Source of the DNA: Deltaproteobacteria bacterium
GTDB taxonomy: Bacteria > Myxococcota_A > Polyangia > GCA-2747355
Direction: 5' to 3'
NCBI GenBank assembly: GCA_020633415.1
Contig: JACKDQ010000021.1
Span: 1 to 49,589 of the forward strand
DNA length: 49,589 nucleotides
The notes beneath the pieces were generated by a model. It was not told where the DNA came from and searched no databases. It saw only the letters and a list, made by a program, of their open reading frames with translations. This document shows positions 25,917 through 34,823 of the stretch, one piece after another (position 1 is the stretch's first letter; each line of letters starts with the position of its first letter). The translations under genes and the position numbers were made by a program.

Positions 25917-28432
25917 CTAGTTGAAGAGCGTCATGATCGTCGTGATCACCTTGTCGAGCACGCCGTCAGCGTTCTCGACCATGAAGCCGTTTTCCTTCAC
26001 ATGCTGATAGAAGGCAGCCAGCTTGCCGGCCTTGTCTTCATTGATCATGTGGGCTCGGTGACAAGCACCGCAGGCGCGCGCTCCCGGACCGGTGACATAG
26101 CTCTTCACCGTACCGATGTTGCGGCCGTCGACCTTGTCGGAGCCAGAGAGGATACCCGGCAGCGATTTCGCGTTGTCGGGCGGATCGGTGTAGGTGCCTG
26201 GGTTATGGCAGGCTTCGCAGTTCTTGATCGTGAAGTTGGGGAACTTGTGCTCGATGTGATGCTCGTAGCGCAGCTTCTCGACCGGATCTTTGAAGTCGAT
26301 GTCGCCCGGATCGAAAGCTTGGAACGAGTGAATCGCGTGGACATAGGAATCGATCGAGCGCGACTGCATCTCGAGGTGCGAACCGCCGCTGCTGACCACG
26401 TGACAGGTGCGGCAGACGCGGACGTTGCCACCGCGGTTGCCCGAGTGGAACGACGTGCCGAGCGCATCGTGGCACTTGTTGCACTTTTCGACGTCGACGA
26501 TGTCGGGGTAGAAGCCGTCGTCATAGTCGTTGGTCGTCAGGTCGAAGGTGCGCGATGGAGCGTTGAGCGCGAGCACGACGTCGTCGTTGGCGATGCACTT
26601 GTTGGTCGCGTCGCAGTGGTTGCCGCGCGAACAAGCCGGGCTACAGGTGCCGACGTTCTCGTCTTTGTCGTTAACGACTTTGGTCAAGGCCGGCAGCATG
26701 CTGATCTCAGCGCGCTTGATGACCTTGTCTTTGATCATCTGGGCCCACATCGACAGATCGACTTCGGCCTTCCAGTTGGGCGCCGAGTTGGTCACCAGCT
26801 TGAGGCGCGGATTGGTATCTTTGCCGTTGAGCACGAACTCGAGCAGGCGCTTGCTCTTGTCGTCGTTGCCGTGGGCATTAACGATGAAGTCCTTGGTGTT
26901 GTAGCCGTAGAGGCCGATCATCAACGTCGGAACGATGTCCTTGGCGTCGTAGGTCGCGTTGGCGGCGTCGCCGCCCGCTTCGTAGGCGCTCAGTTCGATC
27001 GTCAACTTGTTGGTCGCCGCATCGAAGGTCGTCGCACCGATCGTGCCGCGGAAAAGGTCCGCCCAACGGTTGGCGTCAGCGGTGTAGATCTTGGGATCGT
27101 AGCCACCGTTGTGCAGGTCTTTGAGACGCTTGCCTTTGGCGGAACCGGTCGCGTTGTGACAGCTCTTGCATTCGGTAACGCTGGCGTGGATCGTGTCGAC
27201 GTTGCGGCTCTTCCAGATGCCTTCCATCGGCGGCACGGCGGTCGGGTACTTGGCTTCACCCGTCCAGGCGTGACAGCTCTTGCAGGTCGTTGGGGTGAAG
27301 TTGTCGTCGACGAGCAGCGCCGTCAGCTTGCCGGCGTGGCAGGTTGCGCAGTTGGAGATCTTTTGCGGATAGGGGAACTCCATCGCGTGCGACATGTGGA
27401 CGTCGTTCATCACGTTGGCGGTGTAGGTGTATTTGGTGTTTTCTTCGGCGGTCATCTGCTTGCCGACGGTATTTTTGGTGGTATCGCCGGCAGCTGCGGC
27501 TTTTTTCGCGGCGACATCATAGGCAGCGTAGGTCGACGGTTTGTCGGCCAAGAGCTGCCAGTCGCGGTGGCCACCATTGCGGGTATCGTAGTGACAGACT
27601 TTGCAGGAGGCGAAGTCGCCGAGGCCCGGCACGGCCCCCGCACGATAGCCATGCTTCATGTATGGCTTGCCGTGACACTTCTCGCAGCCCGAGATGTTGG
27701 CCAAGGATTTGTAAGGCGTGGTGGACGCGGTGCCAAAGGCTTTGCCCATGCTGGCGACGTTGTCGTAAAGGGCCATGCCTTCGACGTCGAGCTCGTCGTC
27801 GCCGACGTAGCCGTAGAACAGACCGTTGAAGCCAGCGGCAGTCATGTCGTAGCCGGCTTTGGCGGCGTTGCAGGTATAGAAGCCGGGTTTGCCAGCGACG
27901 GCTTTGATCGAGCCAAAGGAAACGCTACCGTCGTGCTTCATCGTCGTGGCGTCGTACTGCACCGAGTAGAAGCGCTTCTGGGCAAGCATCGGCAGACCGT
28001 CGACATCTTCGAACGGCAGACCGTTCTTGGTCACCTTAAAGGTCACCGTGGTGTTAAAAGTGCCATCGCCATTGGCGGTCGCCGTAACGCTGTCAAAGAA
28101 CAGCGCCAGCTTGCTGGCGTCCATGTATTTTTTGTAGATGTCTTGGTGCTTCTTGGCGCCGTGACCGGCGTGGCAGATCGCACAAGACTCGATCTCGACA
28201 TTGCCAGCTTCGTCGAGCTTGGCCTGGATGTCAGCGAGCACCTTCGGATCGACGGTGCCCGGATCGCCCGGATCGCCCTTATCGCCCTTGTCACCGACCG
28301 TGCCTTTTTCGCCGGCTTTGCCTTCGGGCCCAGCCGGGCCTTCGCAGCCAAAGGTGAAGAGCATCACGACCGATGCGAGAAGTGGGAAGAGACGAAAACC
28401 TTTTTTCTAGCCAAAACGTGCGCGCGTAACAT
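25917..28432 (-). CDS. OmcA/MtrC-family decaheme c-type cytochrome lipoprotein, start in a different frame (-1 shift)
   Basis: The protein has ten CxxCH haem sites, among them CAICH, CEKCH, CKVCH, CATCH, two CKSCH, CNKCH, CRTCH, CEACH and CGACH. Number and spacing match the OmcA/MtrC family that carries electrons across the outer membrane. The main frame begins only at GTG 28367, inside a signal peptide. Above it lies in-frame K-K-G-F-R-L-F-P-L-L-A-S-V-V, cut off by a TAG. An ATG at 28432 with a GAGAGGG ribosome site enters the same region one frame off. A -1 shift at A AAA AAG (28406-28400) joins them, giving 838 residues with lipobox FTFGC (Cys30). A Gly-x-y collagen-like stretch follows the Cys. 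A 4-Cys knot (CSPACSRGNHCDATNKC) sits between haem sites 6 and 7. Confidence 0.88.
28400..28406 (-). promoter_or_regulatory. Candidate -1 frameshift heptamer A AAA AAG
   Basis: In the frame of ATG 28432 the codons are GCT AGA AAA AAG GTT, so the heptamer sits in the correct X XXY YYZ phase. This is the heptamer used by E. coli dnaX. A -1 slip leads directly into the cytochrome frame; without it, translation stops 11 codons later at TGA. I do not see a strong stimulatory stem-loop just downstream. Confidence 0.5.
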
Positions 28433-28713
28433 GCAACCCTCTCAGTGCGTTAATGGACTAACCATCTTTTGCGTGGAAACTCTTGCGCAGTAGAACTGTC
28501 CGATTACTAGGCGACGCTATCACCAGACGGAGATGTCATCAATCGATGAACCCCGTTTTTCCCAAAAAAAACAGCCACTAAAGCGGACTATCTTGCTCCC
28601 TATTTTGTGTCGCGGGAAATGCTAGTGCTTCACGGAATGTGCGCTGATCCATCGCCGCGCAGATGCGCTGAAGCGCGAGACCAGCAGCGCATCGCGCGTC
28701 TTTGCGGTGGTGA
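28433..28713. other. Intergenic region upstream of the cytochrome gene
   Basis: This 281-base region carries the cytochrome ribosome-binding site (GAGAGGG, 28437-28443) at its left end and homopolymer runs (five T and eight A) near 28555-28570. There is no supported gene. Confidence 0.45.
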
Positions 28714-29760
28714 TTACCACAGCGGGAAGGACAAAGAGATCGACGCCGTGTGGAGCGCCAGCACGCCGGCGAGGGCGACGACCTGTAGCGTACCGCGACG
28801 AAAGGCGATGGCGATCACACCGAGCACGAGGGCGATCGCGCCGGGAATCCACATGCCGGCGATCACTTGTTGCTCGAGCAAACGTCGGTAGTGGTAGTAG
28901 CGCTCGCGAGCCTCGCTGTTTGCACGACCCTGCTTCCAGCCCATGTGCTGGTAGTAGGCGCGTCGCGTTCGCAGATAGTTGGGATAGGTGTCGACGGCGC
29001 TGTAGAACGTCACGGCCAGACCGAGGCTACAGCAAAACAGTGCGAGGATCGCGAGCGGCTTCGCGACAGCACCGCGCTGGATTGTGGGCTCGACGCGCAG
29101 CGCGGCTGGCGATCGATACGGCAGTGCGGCGCCTGCCTGTGGCGCGAACGGCAGGGGCTCGGCCTCGGCCGGCTCCCCTGCGGCGAGATGGTTGATGCCG
29201 CGACAGATCTGCACGAGCATGATCGGCAAGAGCACCAGCACCGCCACCAGATTGGCCAGGGGAATCAGCGCGAGGATCGCGTAGGCGATAAACAGACCCG
29301 GCGTGGCTCGCCGTCCTTGGATGCCGTTGCGCTCGAGATGGGCGTTGTAGATCGCCGGCCAAGAGCCGATACCGACAAAGACCCAGTAGAAATTGAACAG
29401 CGGCACGAAAAGAAAGCCGACTGCTTGGCCCGCCGTGATCGGCGCGCTCGATGAGACCGCAGACCAGGCGCGATGAAGTAACACGCAAAAGAAAATCGTC
29501 GCGGGGACGAGCGGCATCCAACTGAACAGCAACAGCTCGTCGATGTGGCGCGAGGTGCTGCCGAGCAGCGTCAACGTCGCGGCGAGCGAAACGCCACCGA
29601 CGATCATCGCAAGGTAGAGCGCGCTCGATACGCCGGCAGTGCTGACTTGGCGGATCGCGATCGGCGCCGCGGAAGACGGCTGCTCGCGTGAGCATCCGCA
29701 GTGGGGACAGAATCGCCCCAGCGATGAGAGCGGCTGGTGACAACTTGGGCAGTGGTCCAT
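28714..29760 (-). CDS. Zinc-ribbon multi-pass membrane protein
   Basis: The protein has 348 residues. The N-terminus is a zinc ribbon (Cys4, Cys7, Cys18, Cys21 in CPSCHQPLSSLGRFCPHCG). At least six hydrophobic helices follow. The block LLHRAWSAVSSSAPITAGQAVGFLFVPLFNFYWVFVGIGSW is a pattern I associate with DUF4328-like zinc-ribbon membrane proteins in planctomycetes and myxobacteria. The C-terminus has two further helices after a basic loop rich in Tyr and Arg. The function is unknown. It is divergent from the selenoprotein gene with 186 bases between starts, so the two could share a regulatory region. Confidence 0.75.
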   Translation of the reverse strand: MDHCPSCHQPLSSLGRFCPHCGCSREQPSSAAPIAIRQVSTAGVSSALYLAMIVGGVSLAATLTLLGSTSRHIDELLLFSWMPLVPATIFFCVLLHRAWSAVSSSAPITAGQAVGFLFVPLFNFYWVFVGIGSWPAIYNAHLERNGIQGRRATPGLFIAYAILALIPLANLVAVLVLLPIMLVQICRGINHLAAGEPAEAEPLPFAPQAGAALPYRSPAALRVEPTIQRGAVAKPLAILALFCCSLGLAVTFYSAVDTYPNYLRTRRAYYQHMGWKQGRANSEARERYYHYRRLLEQQVIAGMWIPGAIALVLGVIAIAFRRGTLQVVALAGVLALHTASISLSFPLW

Positions 29761-29946
29761 CGATGCTCCTTATCGCCAGATCTTACGACGGGCAGGGCAA
29801 AACTTCGTCAGCGAGGGTCGGATATTCGCCAGGGTGTGCGAGCCCCAGGCTGGGTGATCGTTCCCCTGGGGTGGGCCGGAAGCCATGGGAATCACAGACT
29901 GCGGTGCGGCATGACCATTGCTCTATCGCTAGTCGACGGAGGCGAG

Positions 29947-32274
29947 ATGCGCGCATCGACCTGGGCTTCGGCCGTTATCGGATTGCTGGTCGTCAGCGGC
30001 TGCGGTGAAAGCCAGCTGGGCCGCGGCAGCGGCCAGGCAGGAAAACTGACGGTCGCCACCACGCTGCTCAGCGGCATCGCGTCGACGCTCGAATTTCGAC
30101 TAGAGGGCGCAGCTGCCCACCGCGTGGAGGTGGTTGATGTGCAGTTGGGCAGCGAGCAGCTGATCGGCGCGATGGCGACGACAGATGGACTGACCTACCG
30201 TCTCAACTGGACGCCAACGGTCTTCGATGAGGGCCCCTATCAGCTCAAGGCAAAGATCAGTCGGATCGGCGAGACCGCTTACTCGGACGTCGAACAGGCG
30301 CGGGTCAACTTGGCCGAAGGTGCGCTGTCAGCGCTCGCTCCGCAGGGTTTAACCGCCACGTCGGAGGCGAGCGGCGTCATGCTGAGCTGGACGGCGGTCG
30401 ATGGCGTCAGCGGCTACTACGTCTACCGTACGGCGATCGGTGCCAAACCGGATGCGAGTCACCGCCTGACCGAGGTGGCGAGCCATTCGTTTGTCGACGC
30501 CAGTCCTGATCCGGCGAAGCCGGCCTACTGGGTGGCCGGAGCGTTTGAGAACCCGCGCGTCGGCGACATTCGCGAAGCGACGAGCAGTGCACCGGCCACC
30601 GTTGATGTTAGCGACGGGCAGAAGCCACTGGTCGCGCTGGAATCGCCAGCATGTGGTACGACAATCGCCAACGCGCAGAGCGTAACCCTTAAGGCGGTCG
30701 CCAGCGACAACGTCGGTGTTGCCAAGTTAACCCTGCGCGCCAACGACAAGCAACTGCACCAAGTCCAGGCGGCGAGTCTCGATTACAGTTGGCCGCTAAC
30801 CGGCGCGGAAAACGGTGAGCAGCGCTTGATCGTCGAGGCCTGCGACGCAGCGGGTAACTGTAATGATTCAAGCCCCTGCGTGATCAACGTCGCTATCAAG
30901 GGCAGCGACAAGACGCCACCGACGGTGTCGATCAGCGCGCCGGCCAACGATGCGAGCTACCACGTGGCGATGACCCTCGAGGTGATCGCGACCGCCGCCG
31001 ACGATGTCGGCGTGGTCAAGGTCGAGTTCTACGATGGCAGCGCACTGAAGAGCACCGCGACATCGGCGCCGTTCAAGTACGCGATGGCACTGAGCGCGTC
31101 GGTCAACGGCGTTCACACGATCACTGCGAAGGCCTACGACGCGGCGGGCAACGCCGGCGTCTCGGCAGCACGACAGATCTCCGTCGATATTCAAAGTGGC
31201 AATGGCTTGAGCGCGCCAAGCGGACTGACGGCGATTGCCGCCGATGGGCAGGTCAGCCTGAACTGGGACCCCGTCAGTGGGGCGAGTGGCTACGACTTGT
31301 ATTGGGCGACGAGCAGCGGTGTTACGCCGCAAAACGGCACGAAGATCGGTGGCGTGAGTTCGCCCTATCTGCACAGCGGGCTGAACAACGGCGCGACGTA
31401 TTACTATGTCGTCGTGGCGACCAGCAGCGCTGGGCAAAGTCCGGCATCAGCGGAGAGCTCAGCGATGCCGAGCGGCACGCCCGACACCACGGCACCGACG
31501 TTTGCCGGGGTCGGCTCGGCGGTGGCGCTCAGTGCCACGCAGATCGCGTTGTCTTGGTCGGCGGCATCCGATGACCGCAGCGCAGCCAACAAACTGCGCT
31601 ACCGGGTGTTCGTTTCGAGCTCACCGGTGATCAACTTCGGCGCGCCAACGACAACGACGCCCGCTGGCGCGACGTCGCATACGGCAAGCGGGCTGAGCAG
31701 CGAGACGACCTATTACGTCGCCGTGCGCGCGGTGGACGAAGCCAACAACGTCGATGCAAATCAGCAGGTCGTCAGCGTGACGACGCCCGCCAGCGGAAAC
31801 GGCGGCGGACCGACCGGCCCATTTGGCAGCAGCGTCGGCATGACGGCGAACAACTTCACGATCACCGACTGCAACAACACGCCGTTTGACCTACACAGCC
31901 AGTACAACCAGTACGATGGCATCGTGATCCTCTTCAACTGGATGGGGTTCACCTGAGGCTACTGTAAAGCGGCCAGCCGGTGGCTGACCGACGTCGTGCG
32001 AGCCAACTATCCGACCATCAAGGCGCTGGAGATCAAGAAGGCAACGTTCAATCAACCGATCAGTCAGAGCGAGTGCAACCAGTGGGTCAGCCAGTTTAGC
32101 GCAACCCATACACTGCTCCGTGACAACGGCAGCGCACTCTCCGGACTCAACGGCAAGACCTATGACGTGCTGATCCTCGACCGCCAATTGAAGGTCGTCT
32201 GGCGCAGCTATCCGCTGTACTCCTCCTCGATTCAAGCCCAGGCGCGAGCCGAGCTGGACAAGCTCGTTCAGTAA
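29947..32274 (+). CDS. Putative selenoprotein: lipoprotein with FN3/Ig-like domains and a thioredoxin-like UxxC domain
   Basis: The ATG at 29947 follows GGAGG (29938-29942). The signal peptide ends at lipobox VVSGC (Cys near 17). Approximate domains: N-terminal beta-domain 30-120, FN3 131-220, two Ig-like domains 231-418, FN3 422-510, FN3 512-615, and thioredoxin-like 631-775. In the last domain, VILFNWMGFT is followed by TGA (31954-31956) and then GYCKAASRWL, with the same frame open for 106 more codons to TAA at 32272. Reading TGA as selenocysteine gives U-G-Y-C at 670-673, the place of the redox CxxC. A SECIS-like hairpin follows. The full product is 775 aa and probably acts as a surface or periplasmic thiol/selenol oxidoreductase. 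A nonsense mutation is the alternative. Confidence 0.8.
31954..31990 (+). promoter_or_regulatory. TGA(Sec) codon with candidate bacterial SECIS hairpin
   Basis: The TGA at 31954-31956 is followed by 22 bases and then the apical loop GGT (31979-31981). The upper stem is CAGCC/GGCTG (31974-31978 with 31982-31986), then one C-A mismatch, then CGG/CCG (31970-31972 with 31988-31990). A short stem-loop, a loop starting with G, and 16-37 bases between UGA and loop are the known criteria for bacterial SECIS elements read by SelB. Confidence 0.65.
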
Positions 32275-32456
32275 AGGCAGGCCCCGGGCAGCGGCAGGCC
32301 TGTTTCCAGCTGGACCGTTCGGCGCTTGCGCTGGGCGCGAGGGACGTGGCTAGTGAAACCTCGGTCGGCCGGCCCGCGAGCGGGCCTGCCCAATGAAAAT
32401 CCGTGCAATTCCATCCGATAGCAGCGGCACGAACCCTGCATTCCGCATCGGTCACT

Positions 32457-33377
32457 ATGATCAGCCATCGATGGGTTATCAAACTCGCCCTCACGCTTGT
32501 CATTACAGCTCCCGGTGCGGCGTCGGCCAAACTGGGCTTTGCCGTTTGGCGGCGTCCGGTCGTCGCGACACAGCTCTCGGCAGCCGAAGCGATGACGAAA
32601 CAGCCGGTTCAAGCAGCTCGCCAGCGGTTCTTGCAGGTCTACCAGCTGTTGCAGCGCGAGCATCTCGCCCTCGGCGGACTCGTCGTGCCGCGCCAGCAGC
32701 GGCTGGACATCTTGGACGCCAAGGAACTCCGCCGTGGCCGGCAGGTTACCGGCTATGAGGTCACGGTCAGTATCGACCCGTCAGGGATTTATCCGATCAG
32801 CAAGACCGTCCGCATCGACAAGCACGGTGTGCCCAGCGAAGCGCTGTTGTCGCCGAGCGAAGATCATGGGGGCCTGTTTTCCCGCGCGTACAGCAACTAC
32901 AGCAGGCGCGCGATCTTCAACGCGATCTTTGCCGACGCCAATAGTGCCCAGCCGCTCGACCCGCTTTCCCACCAGGCGCTACCTCGCCGGGGAAACCGCG
33001 TCAAACTTCCGCTGACTGAGCAGGAAGTTCGCAACACGGCGGCGATCAGCACGGCAATGAACAAGGTCTGGTGGGGCTATCTAGCGCTGCTTGAGGCCCA
33101 CGGCCCAGACATCCCAAACCCCGGCGAGCTGGCCCAACAATCCTTCGAGCGCGGGACGGCCCAGGCCAACTACGTTGATGGCACGCTGACCAGCTACAGC
33201 GTGGCGTTTCGCTACGCCCGCTATGCGGGATTCGAGCTCTTATCCGAAGTGCAGATCGACCCCCAAGGCCAGCTGCTCAAGCCGCTGTTTGGCCTCAACG
33301 ATGGCGTATTCACACCTGGGTTTGGCGCGGAGCGTATCGCCATCGAGCGCCTGCTGGCCTTTGATCGGGCAGAGTAG
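32457..33377 (+). CDS. Secreted protein of unknown function
   Basis: The 306-residue protein starts at the ATG at 32457; the frame is open 18 codons further upstream, but those residues would precede the signal peptide (MISHRWVIKLALTLVITAPGAASA). The mature part is rich in Arg, Gln and Ala, with a helical segment at 35-75 and a beta-containing middle (GYEVTVSIDPSGIYPISKTVRID). Its last third, SVAFRYARYAGFELLSEVQID, is also unassigned. I recognise no family. It follows the selenoprotein gene in the same direction after 182 bases and could be co-transcribed with it. Confidence 0.7.
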   Translation: MISHRWVIKLALTLVITAPGAASAKLGFAVWRRPVVATQLSAAEAMTKQPVQAARQRFLQVYQLLQREHLALGGLVVPRQQRLDILDAKELRRGRQVTGYEVTVSIDPSGIYPISKTVRIDKHGVPSEALLSPSEDHGGLFSRAYSNYSRRAIFNAIFADANSAQPLDPLSHQALPRRGNRVKLPLTEQEVRNTAAISTAMNKVWWGYLALLEAHGPDIPNPGELAQQSFERGTAQANYVDGTLTSYSVAFRYARYAGFELLSEVQIDPQGQLLKPLFGLNDGVFTPGFGAERIAIERLLAFDRAE

Positions 33378-33461
33378 CGGAATCAGCTTTCCCGAGCGAA
33401 TACCAGAGCTCTTCGCAGAGGGCGGCTGGCTCCTGGAGCGCCGCGGCGAGCTGAGCCGGTG

Positions 33462-33926
33462 CTATAGCGGGCTGAGATATCTCGTGTTCTCGAGATACAC
33501 CCGGAGCTGACGCCGCAGTCGCAGTCGGTCGCGCCAGCCGGCGATCGTCCCGCAGAGCAGCGCACCGGCGAAGGTGGCGACACCCGCCCAAATCCAGGGC
33601 AAGCGGCTGACGACGTTGGCCGCGATGATCGCCGCGGCGATCACCCCGATGACCAGCGCGCGCAAGGCCATACCGCGGCACCACAATCGGCAGGTCACCT
33701 CGGTACCGGCACTGCTGTCATCGACGCGGAATTCGCCCGAATCGGGCATCGGGTCCCAGAGCGCGCCCGCGCGACTGAAGCGCAACAGCCGATCTTCGCG
33801 GGTCTTGATCGCCAGGCCGGGGCCAAACATACCGCCGCCGACGACACCGTAGACCAAGTGCTCGACCACGGTGCGGCGCTGGCGAGACACCGAAATAGTG
33901 ATGGAAATCGTCGGTTGCTTGATCAC
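33462..33926 (-). CDS. Hypothetical protein with two transmembrane helices
   Basis: The 154-residue frame starts at a GTG. The N-terminal 75 residues form a beta-rich polar domain (ISITISVSRQRRTVVEHLVYGVVGG...GEFRVDD). Two hydrophobic helices follow at about 90-107 and 112-130 (ALVIGVIAAAIIAANVV and IWAGVATFAGALLCGTIAG), and then an Arg-rich tail. This looks like an inner-membrane protein with a cytosolic N-terminal domain. I do not recognise a family. It is convergent with the preceding secreted protein. Confidence 0.6.
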   Translation of the reverse strand: MIKQPTISITISVSRQRRTVVEHLVYGVVGGGMFGPGLAIKTREDRLLRFSRAGALWDPMPDSGEFRVDDSSAGTEVTCRLWCRGMALRALVIGVIAAAIIAANVVSRLPWIWAGVATFAGALLCGTIAGWRDRLRLRRQLRVYLENTRYLSPL

Positions 33927-33975
33927 GTCAGCTCTAGCGAATCAAGCTCCGACGGTCCTGTCCAGAAAACGCCCC

Positions 33976-34011
33976 AAAAAAGAAAATGGCCGCAGGAGAC
34001 CTGCGGCCATT
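33976..34011 (-). terminator. Rho-independent terminator of the H1-like gene
   Basis: On the minus strand a perfect 12-bp stem (34011-34000 with 33996-33985; AATGGCCGCAGG arm, loop of three) is followed by TTTTCTTTTTT-like U-rich sequence. It lies 24 bases past the stop at 34035. Confidence 0.88.
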
Positions 34012-34034
34012 AACGAACCTCATTATCCACAACG

Positions 34035-34424
34035 CTAGAAAGTAAACGTCGAGGTAGTAGGAATTGCCGGGGGCGGCGGAGCAGCGCGACGAGCGCCCTT
34101 CTTCGCCGCTTTCCGCTTACCTACTTTTTTTTTTGCGGCCTTCTTGGCCGCCTTTTTCTTAGCTGGTTTTTTCTTAGCGGCCTTTTTGGCGGCCTTTTTC
34201 TTGGTAGCTTTCTTCTTGGCTACTTTCTTTTTGGCCTTCTTTTTGGCTGCTTTTTTCTTGGTAGCTTTCTTCGCTACCTTCTTAGCTGCTTTCTTCTTGG
34301 TGGCTTTCTTTTTCGCTACCTTCTTAGCGGCTTTCTTCTTGGTGGCCTTTTTCTTTGTGGCCTTCTTCTTTGCGGCCTTTTTCTTGGTGGCCTTCTTTTT
34401 CGTTTTCTTTTTTGCAGTCGCCAT
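34035..34424 (-). CDS. Histone H1-like Lys/Ala-rich DNA-binding protein
   Basis: The 129-residue protein starts at the ATG at 34424, directly after GGGAGGGGC; the frame is open further upstream but there lacks the repeat. Residues 2-110 are a nearly uninterrupted array of A-A/T-K-K-K, A-A-K-K and V-A-K-K units, like the C-terminal tail of eukaryotic histone H1 and bacterial H1 homologues. A short tail (APPPPAIPTTSTFTF) ends it. Such proteins bind and condense DNA non-specifically. There is a good promoter (34456-34484) and a terminator, so it is a stand-alone transcript. The repeat makes the gene prone to length variation. Confidence 0.88.
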   Translation of the reverse strand: MATAKKKTKKKATKKKAAKKKATKKKATKKKAAKKVAKKKATKKKAAKKVAKKATKKKAAKKKAKKKVAKKKATKKKAAKKAAKKKPAKKKAAKKAAKKKVGKRKAAKKGARRAAPPPPAIPTTSTFTF

Positions 34425-34823
34425 AGTTAGCCCCTCCCGATGGGAAACTATATGCATAGTAAGGGGCAAATTAAGCACTGTCAATTAAATTTTGCATAAT
34501 TATGCTAAATTTTAGCACTGTTTGTTTAATAGAGCTATATGTTTGATAATTAAGCTGTTGAGGATACCTTCTTGAAGCGATGCTTGAGGTTTTCGCGAAT
34601 GGACTCAGCGTTAAATCCCATGCTGCTAAGTTCTGATGGAGGTCGGGTTATGTAGGATACCCACAGCTTATCAACTACCTGTGGAGAAAGTCGAATAACC
34701 CGCTGATATATTAGCTATTCACTGCAAGCGGCCCATGTGGATGACCCGCGTTTTTCCCGCAATTTTGACACGTTGGTTGATCGTGTCGCAGGTGGCCTGA
34801 GGAGCGCCAGCCAGGAGTGAGCC
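34425..34823. other. AT-rich intergenic region with palindrome and DnaA-box-like sites
   Basis: These 399 bases are strikingly AT-rich for this genome, especially 34440-34620. The region contains the H1-gene promoter, a perfect 12-base palindrome GCATAATTATGC (34494-34505) flanked by direct repeats of AGCACTGT (about 34474 and 34514), and two sequences one base from the DnaA box (34680-34688 and 34736-34744). A perfect TTATCCACA lies at 34023-34031, beyond the H1 gene. There is no gene. Confidence 0.55.
34456..34484 (-). promoter_or_regulatory. Sigma-70-type promoter of the H1-like gene
   Basis: On the minus strand a perfect TTGACA (34484-34479) is separated by 17 bases from TACTAT (34461-34456, 4 of 6 consensus). 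The start codon is 32 bases further on. The palindrome at 34494-34505 lies just upstream of the -35 element and could bind a regulator. Confidence 0.7.

Noticed and set aside
26001..28493. An 830-codon open frame on the plus strand opposite the decaheme cytochrome
   Set aside because: It is the antisense of a real gene with ten CxxCH motifs. Its translation is Val/Arg/Gly/Ala-rich with no domain pattern, and high GC explains the lack of stops.
31996..32274. A separate 92-codon gene downstream of the FN3 protein
   Set aside because: It is in the same frame as the preceding coding sequence, has no ribosome-binding site, and completes the thioredoxin-like domain. It is better read as the part after the selenocysteine codon.
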